From Eutrigla gurnardus (lineage: Eukaryota; Chordata; Actinopteri; Perciformes; Triglidae): a DNA stretch of 64,000 nucleotides. The notes beneath the pieces were generated by a model that was given only the letters and a program-made list of their open reading frames with translations, made no database searches and was not told where the DNA came from. Positions 40,183 through 55,100 of the stretch are shown here, in pieces. Numbering within the stretch: the stretch's first letter is position 1; each line of letters begins with the position of its first letter. A program made the position numbers and the translations under genes. The stretch covers positions 5,812,406 through 5,876,405 of the forward strand of contig OY741283.1 in assembly GCA_963514095.1 (NCBI GenBank). Direction: 5' to 3'.

Positions 40183-43100
40183 TAAGGAGAATAATAAGAA
40201 TAATAAGAATGATAAGAATGTGTGTGCAGAAATCTCATGGAATAATCTGCAATGTGCCCTAAAATCAAAACATTTCTACCTCCGTATCTACCTCTATGTA
40301 GAAAACCATGTCTAGTTCTTTGCAAAAAAAACCCAAAACAAATGATTTTTAATATTTTAAACATAGAGAGACAGTGTGCTTATGGTTCAGCATACCTGGT
40401 CAATTGATAGGCAATTGCAAAAACAACTGTATTGTGACAAGAGAATACCTTAAGAAGACATTCGGGTTACTTGCCTCTGAAACCAAACTTACAAGATAAT
40501 TTCTTACTACATAACTGAAACCCAAAATAATTATATTAATACACTTTATTCATTAAGTTGTGATTTTCCATTTTTTGTATGTTGCACTGGACAAAATAAT
40601 CTCAGAGTAAATGAACATATTGAAATGCTCCAAATTATTACCATAAAAAGTGTAATCAATATCATCAGGTTATAGATTTAAATAAAATTAAGTTATGGTG
40701 ATATGATTTAAGGAATAACACAAAATGCAGTTACTTAAAAGAAAGCCATAGCATGAAAAATACATTTTTAAGAGAATGAATGGAGAATACTGTTCAATCA
40801 AAAAGGAGGAGTCGATGCAAACCTGGAATGTCTTCCACCTCTACTTATGTAACTGCAGAGAGGACAGAGGACAGTGGACACACAGTTCAACATGATGGAC
40901 TACAGGACAGGACTGCTGCTTCTAACTGTCTGCTGGGCAGGTGAACATTGTCACTAGTCTTGATTTGACAGAGTTTCCTTTTGTGTCACTGACATATTTC
41001 ACATGTTTTATGTTTGTTTTAGGTGTTGATGGTCAGACTCTGACAGAATCTGAACCAGTGGTCAAAAGACCTGGAGAATCTCACAGACTGACCTGTACAG
41101 CCTCTGGGTTTAACTTTGGTGGCTCCTATATGGCTTGGATCAGACAGGCTCCTGGAAAAGGACCGGAGTGGATTGCATATATCTACACAAATAGTAGCTA
41201 CATCTACTACTCTCAGTCAGTTCAAGGCCGGTTTACCGTCTCCAGAAACAACAACATGCAGCAGCTGTATCTGCAGATGAACACTCTGAAGACGGAAGAT
41301 TCTGCTGTTTATTATTGTGCTCGAGACTCACAGTGACTGGAGTTGGTGGAGCAGCTGTACAAAATCCTACAGCACTCATTCTTACTGGGCTGATAGACTT
41401 AAAGTATTTTTCATTGACATTATTTACTTTATTCTTGATATATTTAGTTTTTACGTATTCCATCATATTTTTTACATATAATATATTCATCATTATACAA
41501 AAAATCATGAAAAAATAATATTAATAATAAATATCATTAATAAATATGAAATACAATAACGATTACATGTTCATTAAAGGGCTAAAGACTGCTCCCAAAA
41601 GTGGTTGCTGAAATTAAACTTAATACTTTAATACTGAAATTAAAAAATGATAAAACACAAACATTTGATTACAACTGATGTATGACTGGCTTCAAAGATA
41701 CATTTTTGATGAAAAAATAGGATACTGATAAAATAATAATCATATTGCTCAATAATTCAAACCAACTGAAAACATCTCACTCTTTCCATCACATGTTGTA
41801 TTTAAGTGCTTCATGAAAACCATTTCTGAGACGAGACAGTGTTGATCTATAAAGTGGAGGAGAAGTGGAATGATTACAGCATTTTACTTACATTAACCTA
41901 TAAACCTCAATGCCTTTTGATTAACACTATTTTTTTCATCTAACACAACACACAAAGGAACAATAAAGCATTTGTTTTTTGCATTTTGTAATAAAAGTTT
42001 CAGTTCCTGAGCAGCTGTGCACATCTGCAATCAATGAAACCATCAAAAATATTTCATGCAAAGCTGCAAACCAGCAGCATCGCTGAAGTTAACTGAAGTT
42101 TCATACCATTAACATGATCCTGGCTGCTGTCTCTGCATTTCTGTTTACAGCAAATAAAGTCAGAAAGTCAGCAAAGAAATCAAGAATACAATAATTACCA
42201 AAAAGCTGAACTCATGCGTTTAACATTTTTTTTTAAATTATATAACAATCATATAGATAGAATACACAAAATAAACATTGACAGTTTAAGGCAAAGCTAA
42301 TTTTTTTTTTTTTATTTCTGTAAATACGGGGTCTCTTTATTAAAATGTTACAATTAAGTGTGTCATTAAATATGATTTCCAGGCATGTTTTCACCCTGCA
42401 CATATAAACACACTGAACAGACTCTTATGGCTCAATTAGACCAATGTTGATGTTTAACATGTTTGATTGTATGCAAACTCAGTGGCCTTCCTCTTTACGC
42501 AGCTATAAAACATCACATCAGGCTGCCAGTGGAGTTCACAGCACGTCACTTCCAACATCATCATGTTCTCTGTCGCTCTGCTGCTGCTGCTGGCAGCTGG
42601 ATGTGAGTCTCTTTGGATTTGTCAAAGTCAGCAGTTGTGCTTTTGCAGTGTATTTTTTAAACATTTACTTTTCTTTTTACAGGTGTGAAGTGTGAACAGC
42701 TGACACAGCCAGCCTCTGTGACTGTGCAGCCAGGGCAACGTCTGACCATCACCTGTCAGGTGTCTTATTCTCTAAGCAGCCACTTGACAGCTTGGATCAG
42801 ACAGCCTGCAGGGAAAGGACTGGAGTGGATCGGATGGAAATATACAGGAGGCTCTAACTATAAAGATTCACTGAAGAACAAGTTCAGTATCAGCTTAGAC
42901 ACTTCCAGCAAAACGGTGACTCTAAACGGAGAGAATATGCAGCCTGAAGACACTGCTGTGTATTACTGTGCCAGAGACCCACAATGACACAAACCATCAG
43001 TAGAGCTGAACAAAAACCCCTCAGTGCCTGAACTCTTGTAACATGAAGCCACCAGAGGAGGAGCCCTCGGACCACTAACCACTTCTACCAGCTCACTGTC

Positions 43101-46100
43101 ACAGTAAAGAAGGAAACAGTCTTTAGATCTTCAATACTGTAATATCACATACTGTAATATGACACTACAATCACTGTTACATCAGTGAGTATATAAAGTA
43201 CACACTTTCAAGGGATTGAATACATTCAGCTCACAACTTGATTTTAAAAGCTTGTGATCCAACTACAATAGAAAATGGTCCTCAAAATGTCCGTTTCTCT
43301 TCCATGATATTATTTACAAAAACACTCACATAATTATGTTTTGGATCATAACTGCATTAGTGACTGACTCAGTAGTGTAAAGACAACTTTGAGATGTTAA
43401 TTAGTCAAACTATAGAAAGGTTTGCAACACATAATGTGTGTTTGTCAGAGATTCAAGTTCCACCTTCTGTTTGTGTGAGATGAAGAACACACGAGTGTTT
43501 AATTTTCTTTTTAGATCATTTAAATAAAATGGTCTTCAGTTACTTTATTATCATCGGTATGTAAATCAGCCTCCTTGTGCTCCCCAAATGTCCTCACTCC
43601 GGCCTCTACATGCTCACCACTACTTAATATATGGAAAACAATGAAATGTCTTCACACATTTAAGTGGAAACACACAGATGTAAATAACAAGGTCACCAAG
43701 TGACCACATTCAAATAACAATAATAATAACATAAGGTTAAAAAGTCAAACAAAATAAGCTGTAAGAGATACAATGAGTTTCTTTAAGACACACATAATAA
43801 AATATGGTCAATTAGGAGAAAGCCATAATCGTAAAAATGAGTTTTGAAGAGAGATTGCAAAGATGACACTGTTTAATTGCTCCTCTGATTCCAAAACTGA
43901 GAGACAAATACAGCAAAGCACAAGTTACCAGTTGAATCTGGTTGACTGTTTGTGAGGAGGAGTCGATGCAAACCTGGGATGTCTTCCACCTCTACTTATG
44001 TGACTGCAGAGAGGACAGAGGACAGTGGACACACAGTTCAACATGATGGACTACAGGACAGGACTGCTGCTTCTAACTGTCTGGGCAGGTGAACATTGTC
44101 ACTAGTCTTGATTTGACAGAGTTTCCTTTTGTGTCACTGACATATTTCACATGTTTTATGTTTGTTTTAGGTGTTGATGGTCAGACTCTGACAGAATCTG
44201 AACCAGTGGTCAAAAGACCTGGAGAATCTCACAGACTGACCTGTACAGCCTCTGGATTTTCAATCGGCAGCTATCATATGGTCTGGATCAGACAGGCTCC
44301 TGGAAAAGGACTGGAGTGGATGCCTGGAGTCGGAATGTTGCTGGCACCGATTACCACTCTCAGTCAGTTCAAGGCCGGTTTACCGTCTCCAGAAACAACA
44401 ACATGCAGCAGCTGTATCTGCAGATGAACACTCTGAAGACGGAAGATTCTGCTGTTTATTATTGTGCTCGACACTCACAGTGACTGGAGTTGGTGGAGCA
44501 GCTGTACAAAATCCTATAGCACTCATTCTGACTGATAGATTTTAAGTATTTTTCACTGACAATATATACTTTATTCTTGATTTATATTTAGTTTTTACGT
44601 ATTAAATCATACTTTTCACATATAATTAATTCATCATTATCTGAAAATTAATGGAAAAAATAATGTTAATAATAAATATCATTAATAAACATTAAATACG
44701 ATAAGGATTAAATATTCATTAAAGGGCTAAAGACTGCACACCAAAGTGGTTGCTGAAATCATACTTTAATACTGAAATTAAAAAATGATAAGACAAACAT
44801 TTGAGTACCACTGATGTATGATGTATTGAACCTCAGTAGTACTCGGTAGTAGGATTTTTTCCTACTTATTATTATTTTGCCTCCGAATTTCGATTGCCTA
44901 AAACTCCTACAGCTTTAAGAGTTGTAGGAAAAATTTTATATCTTAAAACGTGCGGTTCGATCGGGATCGGCGTGCTATTACTTTCCTTAGCCGAACACAA
45001 ATTTTTCCGAAATTTTCCCATTGAAATGATTGGACTAGCGAAAAAAAAGGAACAGTCATTGTAGTTTTTCAAACGTCTGCTGCTCAGGCATACTTTCACC
45101 TAGAAACTCCATTTAAACAACATTTTGGCGATAGGAGTTTCGGTGTGAGCGGGGCAAGCTTTTGTTCGGACCCTCTGCGAAGCCGGAATGGAGAGTTCGA
45201 GAGAGGCAGAGAGAGGCTTGAAGGCAGTCATACACACGTGCCGAGGGCCGTTGCTATGGTGACGGCACTCTGTGGCTCTGATCTTGAGAACTGACAGCAG
45301 GTGTGCTCTGATTGGTGGACAGGAAGGAGCAGTCAGTAGGAAATATAGTTTTTTTTGTCAAACCTCTTCTGCTCAGGCATACTTTCACCTAGAAACTCCA
45401 TTTAAACTTTAAAATGGAGACACATGTCTGTCTATCTCTCTCTGTCTCACTCAGAAGTGATAGCAGGTGCGCTCTGATTGGCCAACAGGAGCAGCCAGTG
45501 GGAGTTGTAGTTTTTCAAGCAATACATAGTGTAATATTCACACAGAATACCCAAAGTGCTTGTTACAACAGCAATGTTATAGCTGAGATGTGATAGCCAA
45601 TATTCCTACGGGACCCTGAAGTAAACATGGAATGTGATTGGTCCACAGTGCTTGGAGTTAGTCAGTTCAGATACGCCGGCAGAGCATACGGCATAGCCTG
45701 CGGTGTATAGCCTATGTTATTATTGTCTGCACAATAAATGCTACGTTAATAGCACGTCGTTGTCCTGGATATTATATGTACGCACAGTACAAAAACAAGA
45801 CATGGTGTCAGAGTAAAAACGATTTTCAACGGACGAAATTTGGACGTCGCTGGAGTACCGTCACCCCGTGTGGACTGGGATGCTAGCAACCTGCCCGAAG
45901 CATGGCGGAAGTTTAAGCTACACGTGGAGCTAATGTTTTCTGGTCCTTTCAAGAAGAAGGGAGAGGATGAAAAGTGCAGCTACCTACTCCTTTGGGTCGG
46001 AGATAAAGGCAGAGACATTTATAACACATGGACACTTACGGCAGATGAAAGTAAGGTGTTAAAATCGTACTATGACCGTTTTGAAGCATACGTCATGCCG

Positions 46101-49100
46101 AAGACAAATGTCATATTTGCCCGTTATAAATTCCATGAAAAAGTACAAGGAATCAACGAGCCGTTTGAACAGTTTGTGACCGATTTGAGGCTGCTTGTGA
46201 AAGACTGTAATTATGCTAACAGTGAAGAAATGATAAGAGACCGTGTAGTTTTTGGAATCCACTCACCAAGAGTGAGAGAAAAGCTACTGAACGTCGGCTC
46301 CGACTTAACGTTGGATAAAGCAATAGACATTGCCAGGTCTCATGAAATAGCACAAGCACAGCTTAGAACTATAACTGGCGGTAACAGTGGACCGTATGAA
46401 CAGACTGTACATGCAATCGGTCGGCAACCTTCAAAGAATACACATTGGAAAACGCGCCACGGCAGTTACAAAAGAAACCCGCATGACAGAGAGGGAGACA
46501 GAGAGCACCCTAAAGGATGTGGCTACTGTGGGAACAAGGCTCACGGAGCAAAAGACAGCTGCCCAGCAAAAGGAAAACAGTGCAAGATATGCAGCAAATG
46601 GAACCATTTTGCAAAAGTGTGCCGTTCCAGCCAAGGAAAAGCAGTACACACAATAGGTGAAAATGAGCCAGACAAAGACACAGACTTGTTTATTGATTCA
46701 GTGAGAGGAAAAGACAGTACTGGTCAAGACAAGGCCTTTGCAGATGTGAAAATTGGCCCAAACAAAACCTCAGTCAGCTTCAAGTTAGACACTGGAGCCT
46801 CAGCAAACGTCATTCCTACACGTATTTTCAGAAAGTTGGGAATACAACATGTACTACAGCCCTCAATTCGCCCACTCTATGGCTATGGTGGTGAGCAACT
46901 AGTTGTCAGAGGCAAATGCAACATGAGTTGCCAGTACAAAGACACTCAACTAATGCTGAAGGTTCACGTTGTTGACACACATGCACCCCCAGTGCTAGGA
47001 TTAGAAGCATGTCTGGACTTTGGACTAATTAAACTCATACTATCCATAGATGGCACAGCTGAGGTACCAATCATGGACGAGTTTGCAGATGTCTTCACAG
47101 GAATAGGACTGTTTCCTGGCGAGTGTACAATCCACATCGACCCCAACGCAACACCTGTAGTCCACCCACCGAGACGTGTCCCTCTCGCTCTACGTGACCG
47201 CCTCAAAGTGGAGCTACAGAACATGGAGAAACAGCAGATCATCACGAAAGTCACTGAACCAACTGAATGGGTCAATTCGATGGTGGCAGCAGAAAAGCCA
47301 CGCACAGGCAAACTGAGGGTGTGCCTTGACCCTAAAGACTTGAATAAGGTCATAAAACGACCACACTACCCATTACCTACCCTCGACGACATTACATCCA
47401 AGTTGGCAGGAGCCTGCTATTTCAGTGTCATGGATGCCAGGTCAGGCTACTGGGCTATCAAGCTCACAGAGGAGTCATCCATGTTGACCACCTTCAACAC
47501 GGTATTCGGACGATACAGATTCCTCCGCCTACCTTTTGGACTGATATCCGCCCAAGATGAGTTTCAGCGCAAAGTTGATGAGACTTACGAAGGTCTACAG
47601 GGAGTCACAGCAATAGTTGATGATGTCCTTATCTACGGCAGAAACAAAGAAGAGCATGACAAAAACCTTCGTGCAATGCTTCAGCGCTCCAGAGAGCGAG
47701 GAGTTAAGCTCAACCCGGAGAAAAGCACAATCTGTGCCACCGAGGTCAGCTATTTTGGACATCTCATCACGAAGGATGGAATCAAACCAGATCCAGCCAA
47801 GATTGCAGCCGTGAGAGACATGGAGCCACCCAAGGACAAAGGTGAGCTGGAAACAATCCTTGGCATGGTTAATTACTTGTCGAAATTTGCCCCTATGCTC
47901 TCAGATATCAATGCACCCATGCGTCACCTGTTAAAGGAATCGAGTGAATTCATATGGGATGCACAGCATGACAACGCATTCCGGAAGATGAAAGAGCTAA
48001 TCACACGAGAGCCAGGCCCGGTCTTAACGTACTTTGACCCCAGCAAAGAGCTCAGACTGCAAGTCGACGCATCTAAGTACGGACTAGGTGCAGTCCTACT
48101 ACAAGAGGGCAAGCCCATCGGTTACGCGTCCAAGTCTCTAACTGACAGTGAAGTCAACTATGCTCAGATCGAAAAGGAGCTATATGCCATATTGTTTGGA
48201 TGTAAACGTTTTCACCAGTATATCTATGGCCGTCACGTCATTGTGGAAAGTGACCACAAACCACTTGAGTCCATTATGCGAAAACCACTAACAGCAGCGC
48301 CTCCAAGGCTACAGAGAATGATACTGCAACTACAGAGGTATGACTTTACCATCATTCACAGACCAGGCAAGGACATCCCTGTTGCAGACACTCTCTCCAG
48401 GAAATCACTGAATGACCAGGACAACAGCCTAAGAGAAGGCATGGACATGCAGGTACACACAGTATACAGCAGCTTACCTGTCAGTGATGCAAAGCTGAAA
48501 GAAATCAAAGCAGAAACTGACAAAGACACACAGTTCATTCTACTAAAAAAGACATTCAAAGAAGGATGGCCTGAGGAGAGAAGAATGTGCCCTCAGAGCA
48601 TAGCAGAATACTGGAATCATAGAGATGAACTTTCACAAATGAATGACATCATATTCAAAGGTGAGAAAATAATTATCCCCACCTCACTGCGTGCAGAGAT
48701 GTTGTCCCGCATTCATGCAGGTCACATGGGCATAGAAAAGTGCAAACAGAGAGCCCGTGACATCCTGTTTTGGCCTGGGATGAACAAGCAGATTGAGGAA
48801 ATGGTGGGAAAGTGCCCCATCTGTCTCGAACACAGACCTTGCAACACTAAAGAGCCCATGATATGCCACAAGATCCCAGACAGGCCATGGCAAACAGTTG
48901 CTACTGATCTGTTCACTTGGAATAATGAGAACTATCTGGTTACAGTAGACTATTACAGCAGGTATTTTGAGCTGGACAAGCTACACGGCACAACAGCCTC
49001 CGCTGTAATACACAAACTGAAAGCAGCCTTCGCCAGGCATGGCATACCAGAAACGGTTGTATCGGATAACGGACCTCAGTACAGCTGCAGAGAGTTTGAA

Positions 49101-52100
49101 ATCTTCGCCAGCACATGGGAGTTCACGCATACGACCAGCAGTCCGCACTATCCCCAAAGCAACGGCCTCGCAGAGAAATCTGTGCACATTGCCAAATCGC
49201 TTATGGAAAAGGCCAAAGCTGATCAGCGAGACCCCTATCTGAGTCTTCTTGAGTATCGCAACACCCCAGTTGACAATTTCAGATCACCAGCCCAGCTGCT
49301 CATGAGCCGTCGCTTACGCTCTATCCTACCCAACACCCATCAGCAACTTCAGCCCAACGTGGTCAGCCACAGAGATGTTCAGGCTACGAGAGTCCACAGA
49401 CAACAGCATCAGAAGAGGTACTACAACAGATCAGCTAAGCCGATGTCAACACTGCAGGAAGGTCAAAGCATCCGATTCCAGGATCACGGACACTGGAAAC
49501 CAGCTGTTGTCATCCAGCCAGCTGATACTGACAGATCATACCACATACGCACCGCTGAAGGACAGGAGTACAGACGGAACAGGCGTCACCTCCTGGACAC
49601 AAAGGAAACACATGATACCCACACTGAGGGAAGTTACAACCACAACATACAGCATGCACCACATAACAACACAATACACACCTCACAGACAACGGGTGAG
49701 ACTGCCACTCATACTGCCCCATATCAGACAAGGTCTGGACGGGAAGTCAAGCCCAGAGTCGTTCTGGACTTATAAAAGCATGTACATTGCTGCCCTGAGA
49801 AATGTTATTGATTGTTCTGAATTGTATTTCGAGTATATGTTTCTATACTACAGGCATGATCAAGCTAAGGGATATCTGATAAACCAATGTGTGGTGAAGT
49901 ATTTTGAGTTTTGGGTTTGGCTGTATGTGATACTAATATATTTCGTTTTGATGTTTCACACTATGCTTATAACTTCTTCGGACTTCATCTGAAATATATG
50001 TTGGCAATTTCCTCAAAGAAAGGGGGATGTAATATTCACACAGAATACCCAAAGTGCTTGTTACAACAGCAATGTTATAGCTGAGATGTGATAGCCAATA
50101 TTCCTACGGGACCCTGAAGTAAACATGGAATGTGATTGGTCCACAGTGCTTGGAGTTAGTCAGTTCAGATACGCCGGCAGAGCATACGGCATAGCCTGTG
50201 GTGTATAGCCTATGTTATTATTGTCTGCACAATAAATGCTACGTTAATAGCACGTCGTTGTCCTGGATATTATATGTACGCACAGTACAAAACAAGACAC
50301 ATAGTACCTAGTAGTTCTCAGTACTTGAGTCTTAGTAGTAATTGGTAGTACTCGGTAGTACTTGAGTGACAGCTGAGCTCGGTGACATGTACTGGCAAAC
50401 AGTTGAGTGCGCTAGTAGTTCTCGTTACTTGAGTCTCAGTAGTACTCGGTAGTACTCAGTACTTGAGTCTCAGTAGTCTCAGAGTGACAGCTGAGCTCGG
50501 TAGTACTCGGTAGTACTCGGTAGTACTCGGTAGTACTTGAGTGACAGTTTGTCAGTACATAGTACCTTGTAGTTCTCAGTACATGAACCTCAGTAGTACT
50601 CGGTAGTACTCGATAGTACTCGGTAGTACTTGAGTGACAGCTGAGCTCGGTGACATGTACTGGCAAACAGTTGAGTGCTTCACACTCAACTGTTTGACAG
50701 TACATAGTACCTAGTAGTACATAGTACATAGTACCTAGTAGTTCTCAGTACTTGAGCATCAGTAGTACTCGGTAGTACAGAGTACTTGAGTGACAGCTGA
50801 GCTCGGTGACATGCTTCGCACTCAACTGTTTGACAGTACATAGTACCTTGTAGTGCTCAGAACTTGAGTCTCAGAAGTACTCAGTAGTACTCGGTAGTAC
50901 TCGGTAGTACTTGAGTGACAGTTTGTCAGTACATAGTACCTTGTAGTTCTCAGTACTTGAACCTCAGTAGTACTCGGTAGTACTCGATAGTACTCGGTAG
51001 TACTTGAGTGACAGCTGAGCTCGGTGACATGTACTGGCAAACAGTTGAGTGTGAAGCACTCAACTGTTTGACAGTACATAGTACCTAGTAGTACATAGTA
51101 CATAGTACCTAGTAGTTCTCAGTACTTGAACCTCAGTAGTGCTCGGTAGTACTCGATAGTACTTGGTAGTACTTGAGTGACAGCTGAGCTCGGTGACATG
51201 TACTGGCAAACAGTTGAGTGTGAAGCACTCAACTGTTTGACAGTACATAGTACCTAGTAGTACATAGTACATAGTACCTAGTAGTTCTCAGTACTTGAAC
51301 CTCAGTAGTACTCGGTAGTACTCGATAGTACTCCGTAGTACTCGATAGTACTCGGTAGTACTTGAGTGACAGCTGAGCTCGGTGACATGTACTGGCAAAC
51401 AGTTGAGTGTGAAGCACTCAACTGTTTGGCAGTACATAGTACCTAGTAGTACATAGTACATAGTACCTTGTAGTGCTCAGTACTTGAGTCTCAGTAGTAC
51501 TTGGTAGTTCTCAGTACTTGAGTCTCAGTAGTACTGAGTACTTGAGTGACAGCTGAGCTCGGTGACATGTATCAAACTTATCAAACTCATCAAATACACA
51601 ATCCAACAACACCAAAACTCTTTTTGGACAAGTTGTGACCTGCACATTCACCACGCTATGTGATAATAATGTAACGTTACGAGACAGAGCCATTTTAGAG
51701 GTAAATTCATGCAAAACTGCTGATGCGCGTTCCTTTCAGGGACAGTTTTTCAGCAAGCAGTCTCTGTATTTGCCTCTACAACAACTCTGTCTCGTTGGAA
51801 ATCTCAAAGAATCTCATCGTAATCTATATACACTCCGGTAGTAGCCACCGTGGCCCTTTCTAAATTTCCAGTGGAGGAATTTTCTAGTTAATAAATATGA
51901 GTAATAAACATTAAATATAATTACAAGATTACATGTTCGTAAAAGGGCTAAAGACTGCTCACCAAAGTGGTTGCTGAAATTAAACCTCATACTTTAATAC
52001 TGAAATTCAAAATGATAAAACACAAACATTTGAGTACCACTGATGTATGACTGGCTTCAGAGATATATTTTTTTATGAGAAAATAAGATAATAATAATAA

Positions 52101-55100
52101 TAAAATAATAATAATCATATTGCTTGATAAAACAAACCAACTGAAAACAACAAGTTTCAGTTCCTGAGCAGCTGTGCACATCTGCAATCAATGAAACCAT
52201 CGGAAATATTTCATGCAAAGCTGCAAACCAGCAGCATCGCTGAAGTTAACTTAAGTTTCATACCATTAACATGATCCTGGCTGCTGTCTCTGCATTTCTG
52301 TTTACAGCAAATAAAGTCAGAAAGTCAGCAAAGAAATCAAGAATGCAATAATTACAAAAAAGCTGAACTCATGCGTTTGACTTTTTTTTTTTTAATTATA
52401 TAACAATTATATAGATAGAATACACAAAATTAACATTGATAGTTAAGGGCAAAGCAAATATATTTTTTTATTTCTGTAAATACGGGGACTTTTATTAAAA
52501 TATTACAATTAAGTGTGTCATTAAATTAAAATATGATTTCCAGGCATGTTTTCACCCTGCACATATAAACACACTGAACAGACTCTTATGGCTCAATTAG
52601 ACCAATGTTGATGTTTAACATGTTTGATTGTATGCAAACTCAGTGGCCTTCCTCTTTACGCAGCTATAAAACATCACATCAGGCTGCCAGTGGAGTTCAC
52701 AGCACGTCACTTCCAACATCATCATGTTCTCTGTCGCTCTGCTGCTGCTGCTGGCAGCTGGATGTGAGTCTCTTTGGATTCGTCAAAGTCAGCAGTTCTG
52801 CTTTTGCAGTGTATTTTTTAAACATTTACTTTACTTTTTACAGGTGTGAAGTGTGAACAGCTGACACAGCCAGCCTCTGTGACTGTGCAGCCAGGTCAAC
52901 GTCTGACCATCACCTGTCAGGTGTCTTATTCTCTTAGCAGCCACTACACAGCTTGGATCAGACAGCCTGCAGGGAAAGGACTGGAGTGGATCGGAATGAA
53001 ATATACGGGAGACTCTTTCTATAAAGATTCACTGAAGAACAAGTTCAGTATCAGCTTAGACACTTCCAGCAAAATGGTGTCTCTAAACGGAGAGAATATG
53101 CAGCCTGAAGACACTGCTGTGTATTACTGTGCCAGAGAAGCACACTGGTTAAAGGAAGCACAGAGGCTTTACAAAAACCTCAAACAATGTATTTTTAACA
53201 AGTACCTACAGGTGGCAGTAGACGATATGAAGTCAGATGACACAAAGAGAGAGAATATGACGGTGCATCGGCTGATGTTGTGCTTTGTGACTTCTTGTTT
53301 CTTGATGATACATTTAACATGTGCCTTTCTACAACAATACAGCAGGTGTTGAAAATATATTTGGATATTTTTGCATTATATATTCAGGATATGAATGGCC
53401 CATTAAATGCTGCTGAGCAGAATAAATAAATGCATCAAATTTACAATGGAATAACTTGAAATGCAACTTGGAAATGCCAATTATAATAATAAGTATCTGA
53501 AAGAATTATACAAAACTCTTTTCTCCAGAGATGTGGTGAGTTTCTCTTTGAGGATGAGTCAATGCAAATCTCTACATGTGTGCTGCAAAGACACTTAATC
53601 ACAGCAATATACACTGGAGACAATTGTCTTTTACAATGGTCAGACCCACAGTAGGGAGCAACTCAAACAAAGACTCAAACCAAGTCAAAACTTTGCTTTC
53701 TTCGTTTCACATTCACAGAATAAACGTTCATTCAACCTCATCAATACACTCAGAGCAACACAGTCTAAATAAAACTGCTTCATTCAGACGGGATTTATTA
53801 CAGCTCCCCCATAGAAGTTGAAGCAGACATTAAGTATTCTGTTGATGTGAATAGTTTTGTCTAAATTGTCTGACTTGTGTGAGAAGTTATCTGAAGAAAT
53901 AAAGGGATTCAGTCAAGAAACCCGATAGTGACACTTGGTCCTTGATAGAAACCCGATCCAGCTTTTTGAGTCATTATTGATTGGAATAAAATAAACTGGA
54001 GGTTCGTACGATACATAAGATTCACTAAAGGACAAGTTCAGTGATAAACTTAGAATCCTCCAGCAACACAGTGACTCTAAACAGACAGAATGCAGGCTGA
54101 AGACACCGCGGTGTATTACTGTGCAACACACACAGTTAAAGTGACCAGAAGAATCTATTTTAACATTTGTTTAATTGTTTGATAATAGAGTCTCAGACTG
54201 TTGGTGTCTAAATGTGATTGTATTTATCTGTGTAACAAGGCTTGTAAAGAATAAAACATTAATTGTACGATATTATTTGAAATATTCACATTCTCTACCA
54301 AACTGTAAAACTGGGTAGTATTTTCTTTCATTTAGGGATAACATATTCAAGTGATCAAAATAACACGGGGCTCCCGAAATGTCCTCTACATGCTCACCAC
54401 TACTTAACATGGAAAACAATGAAATATCTTAACACATTGAAGTGGAAGACCCACAGATGTAACAATGTCACCAAGTTATCACATTAAAATAATAATAATA
54501 ACAGTTTAAAAAGTCAAACAAATAAATTGCAAGCAATAAAGTGTGTTTCTTTAAAAGATACATAATAAAATATGGTCAATAAGGAGAAAGCCACAATCGG
54601 AAAAATTAGTTTTGAAGAGAGATTGAAAAGATGACACTGTTTAATTGCTCCTCTGATTCCAAAACTGACGGACAAATACAGCAAAGCACAAGTTACCAGT
54701 TGAATCTGGTTGACTGTTTGTGAGGAGGAGTCGATGCAAACCTGGGATGTCTTCCACCTCTACTTATGTGACTGCAGAGAGGACAGAGGACAGTGGACAC
54801 ACAGTTCAACATGATGGACTACAGGACAGGACTGCTGCTTCTAACTGTCTGCTGGGCAGGTGAACATTGTCACTAGTCTTGATTTGACAAAGTTTCCTTT
54901 GGTGTCACTGACATATTTCACATGTTTTATGTTTGTTTTAGGTGTTGATGGTCAGACTCTGACAGAATCTGAACCAGTGGTCAAAAGACCTGGAGAATCT
55001 CACAGACTGACCTGTACAGCCTCTGGGTTAGACATTAGTAGCTCCGGGATGGCTTGGATCAGACAGGCTCCTGGAAAAGGACTGGAGTGGATTGCATATA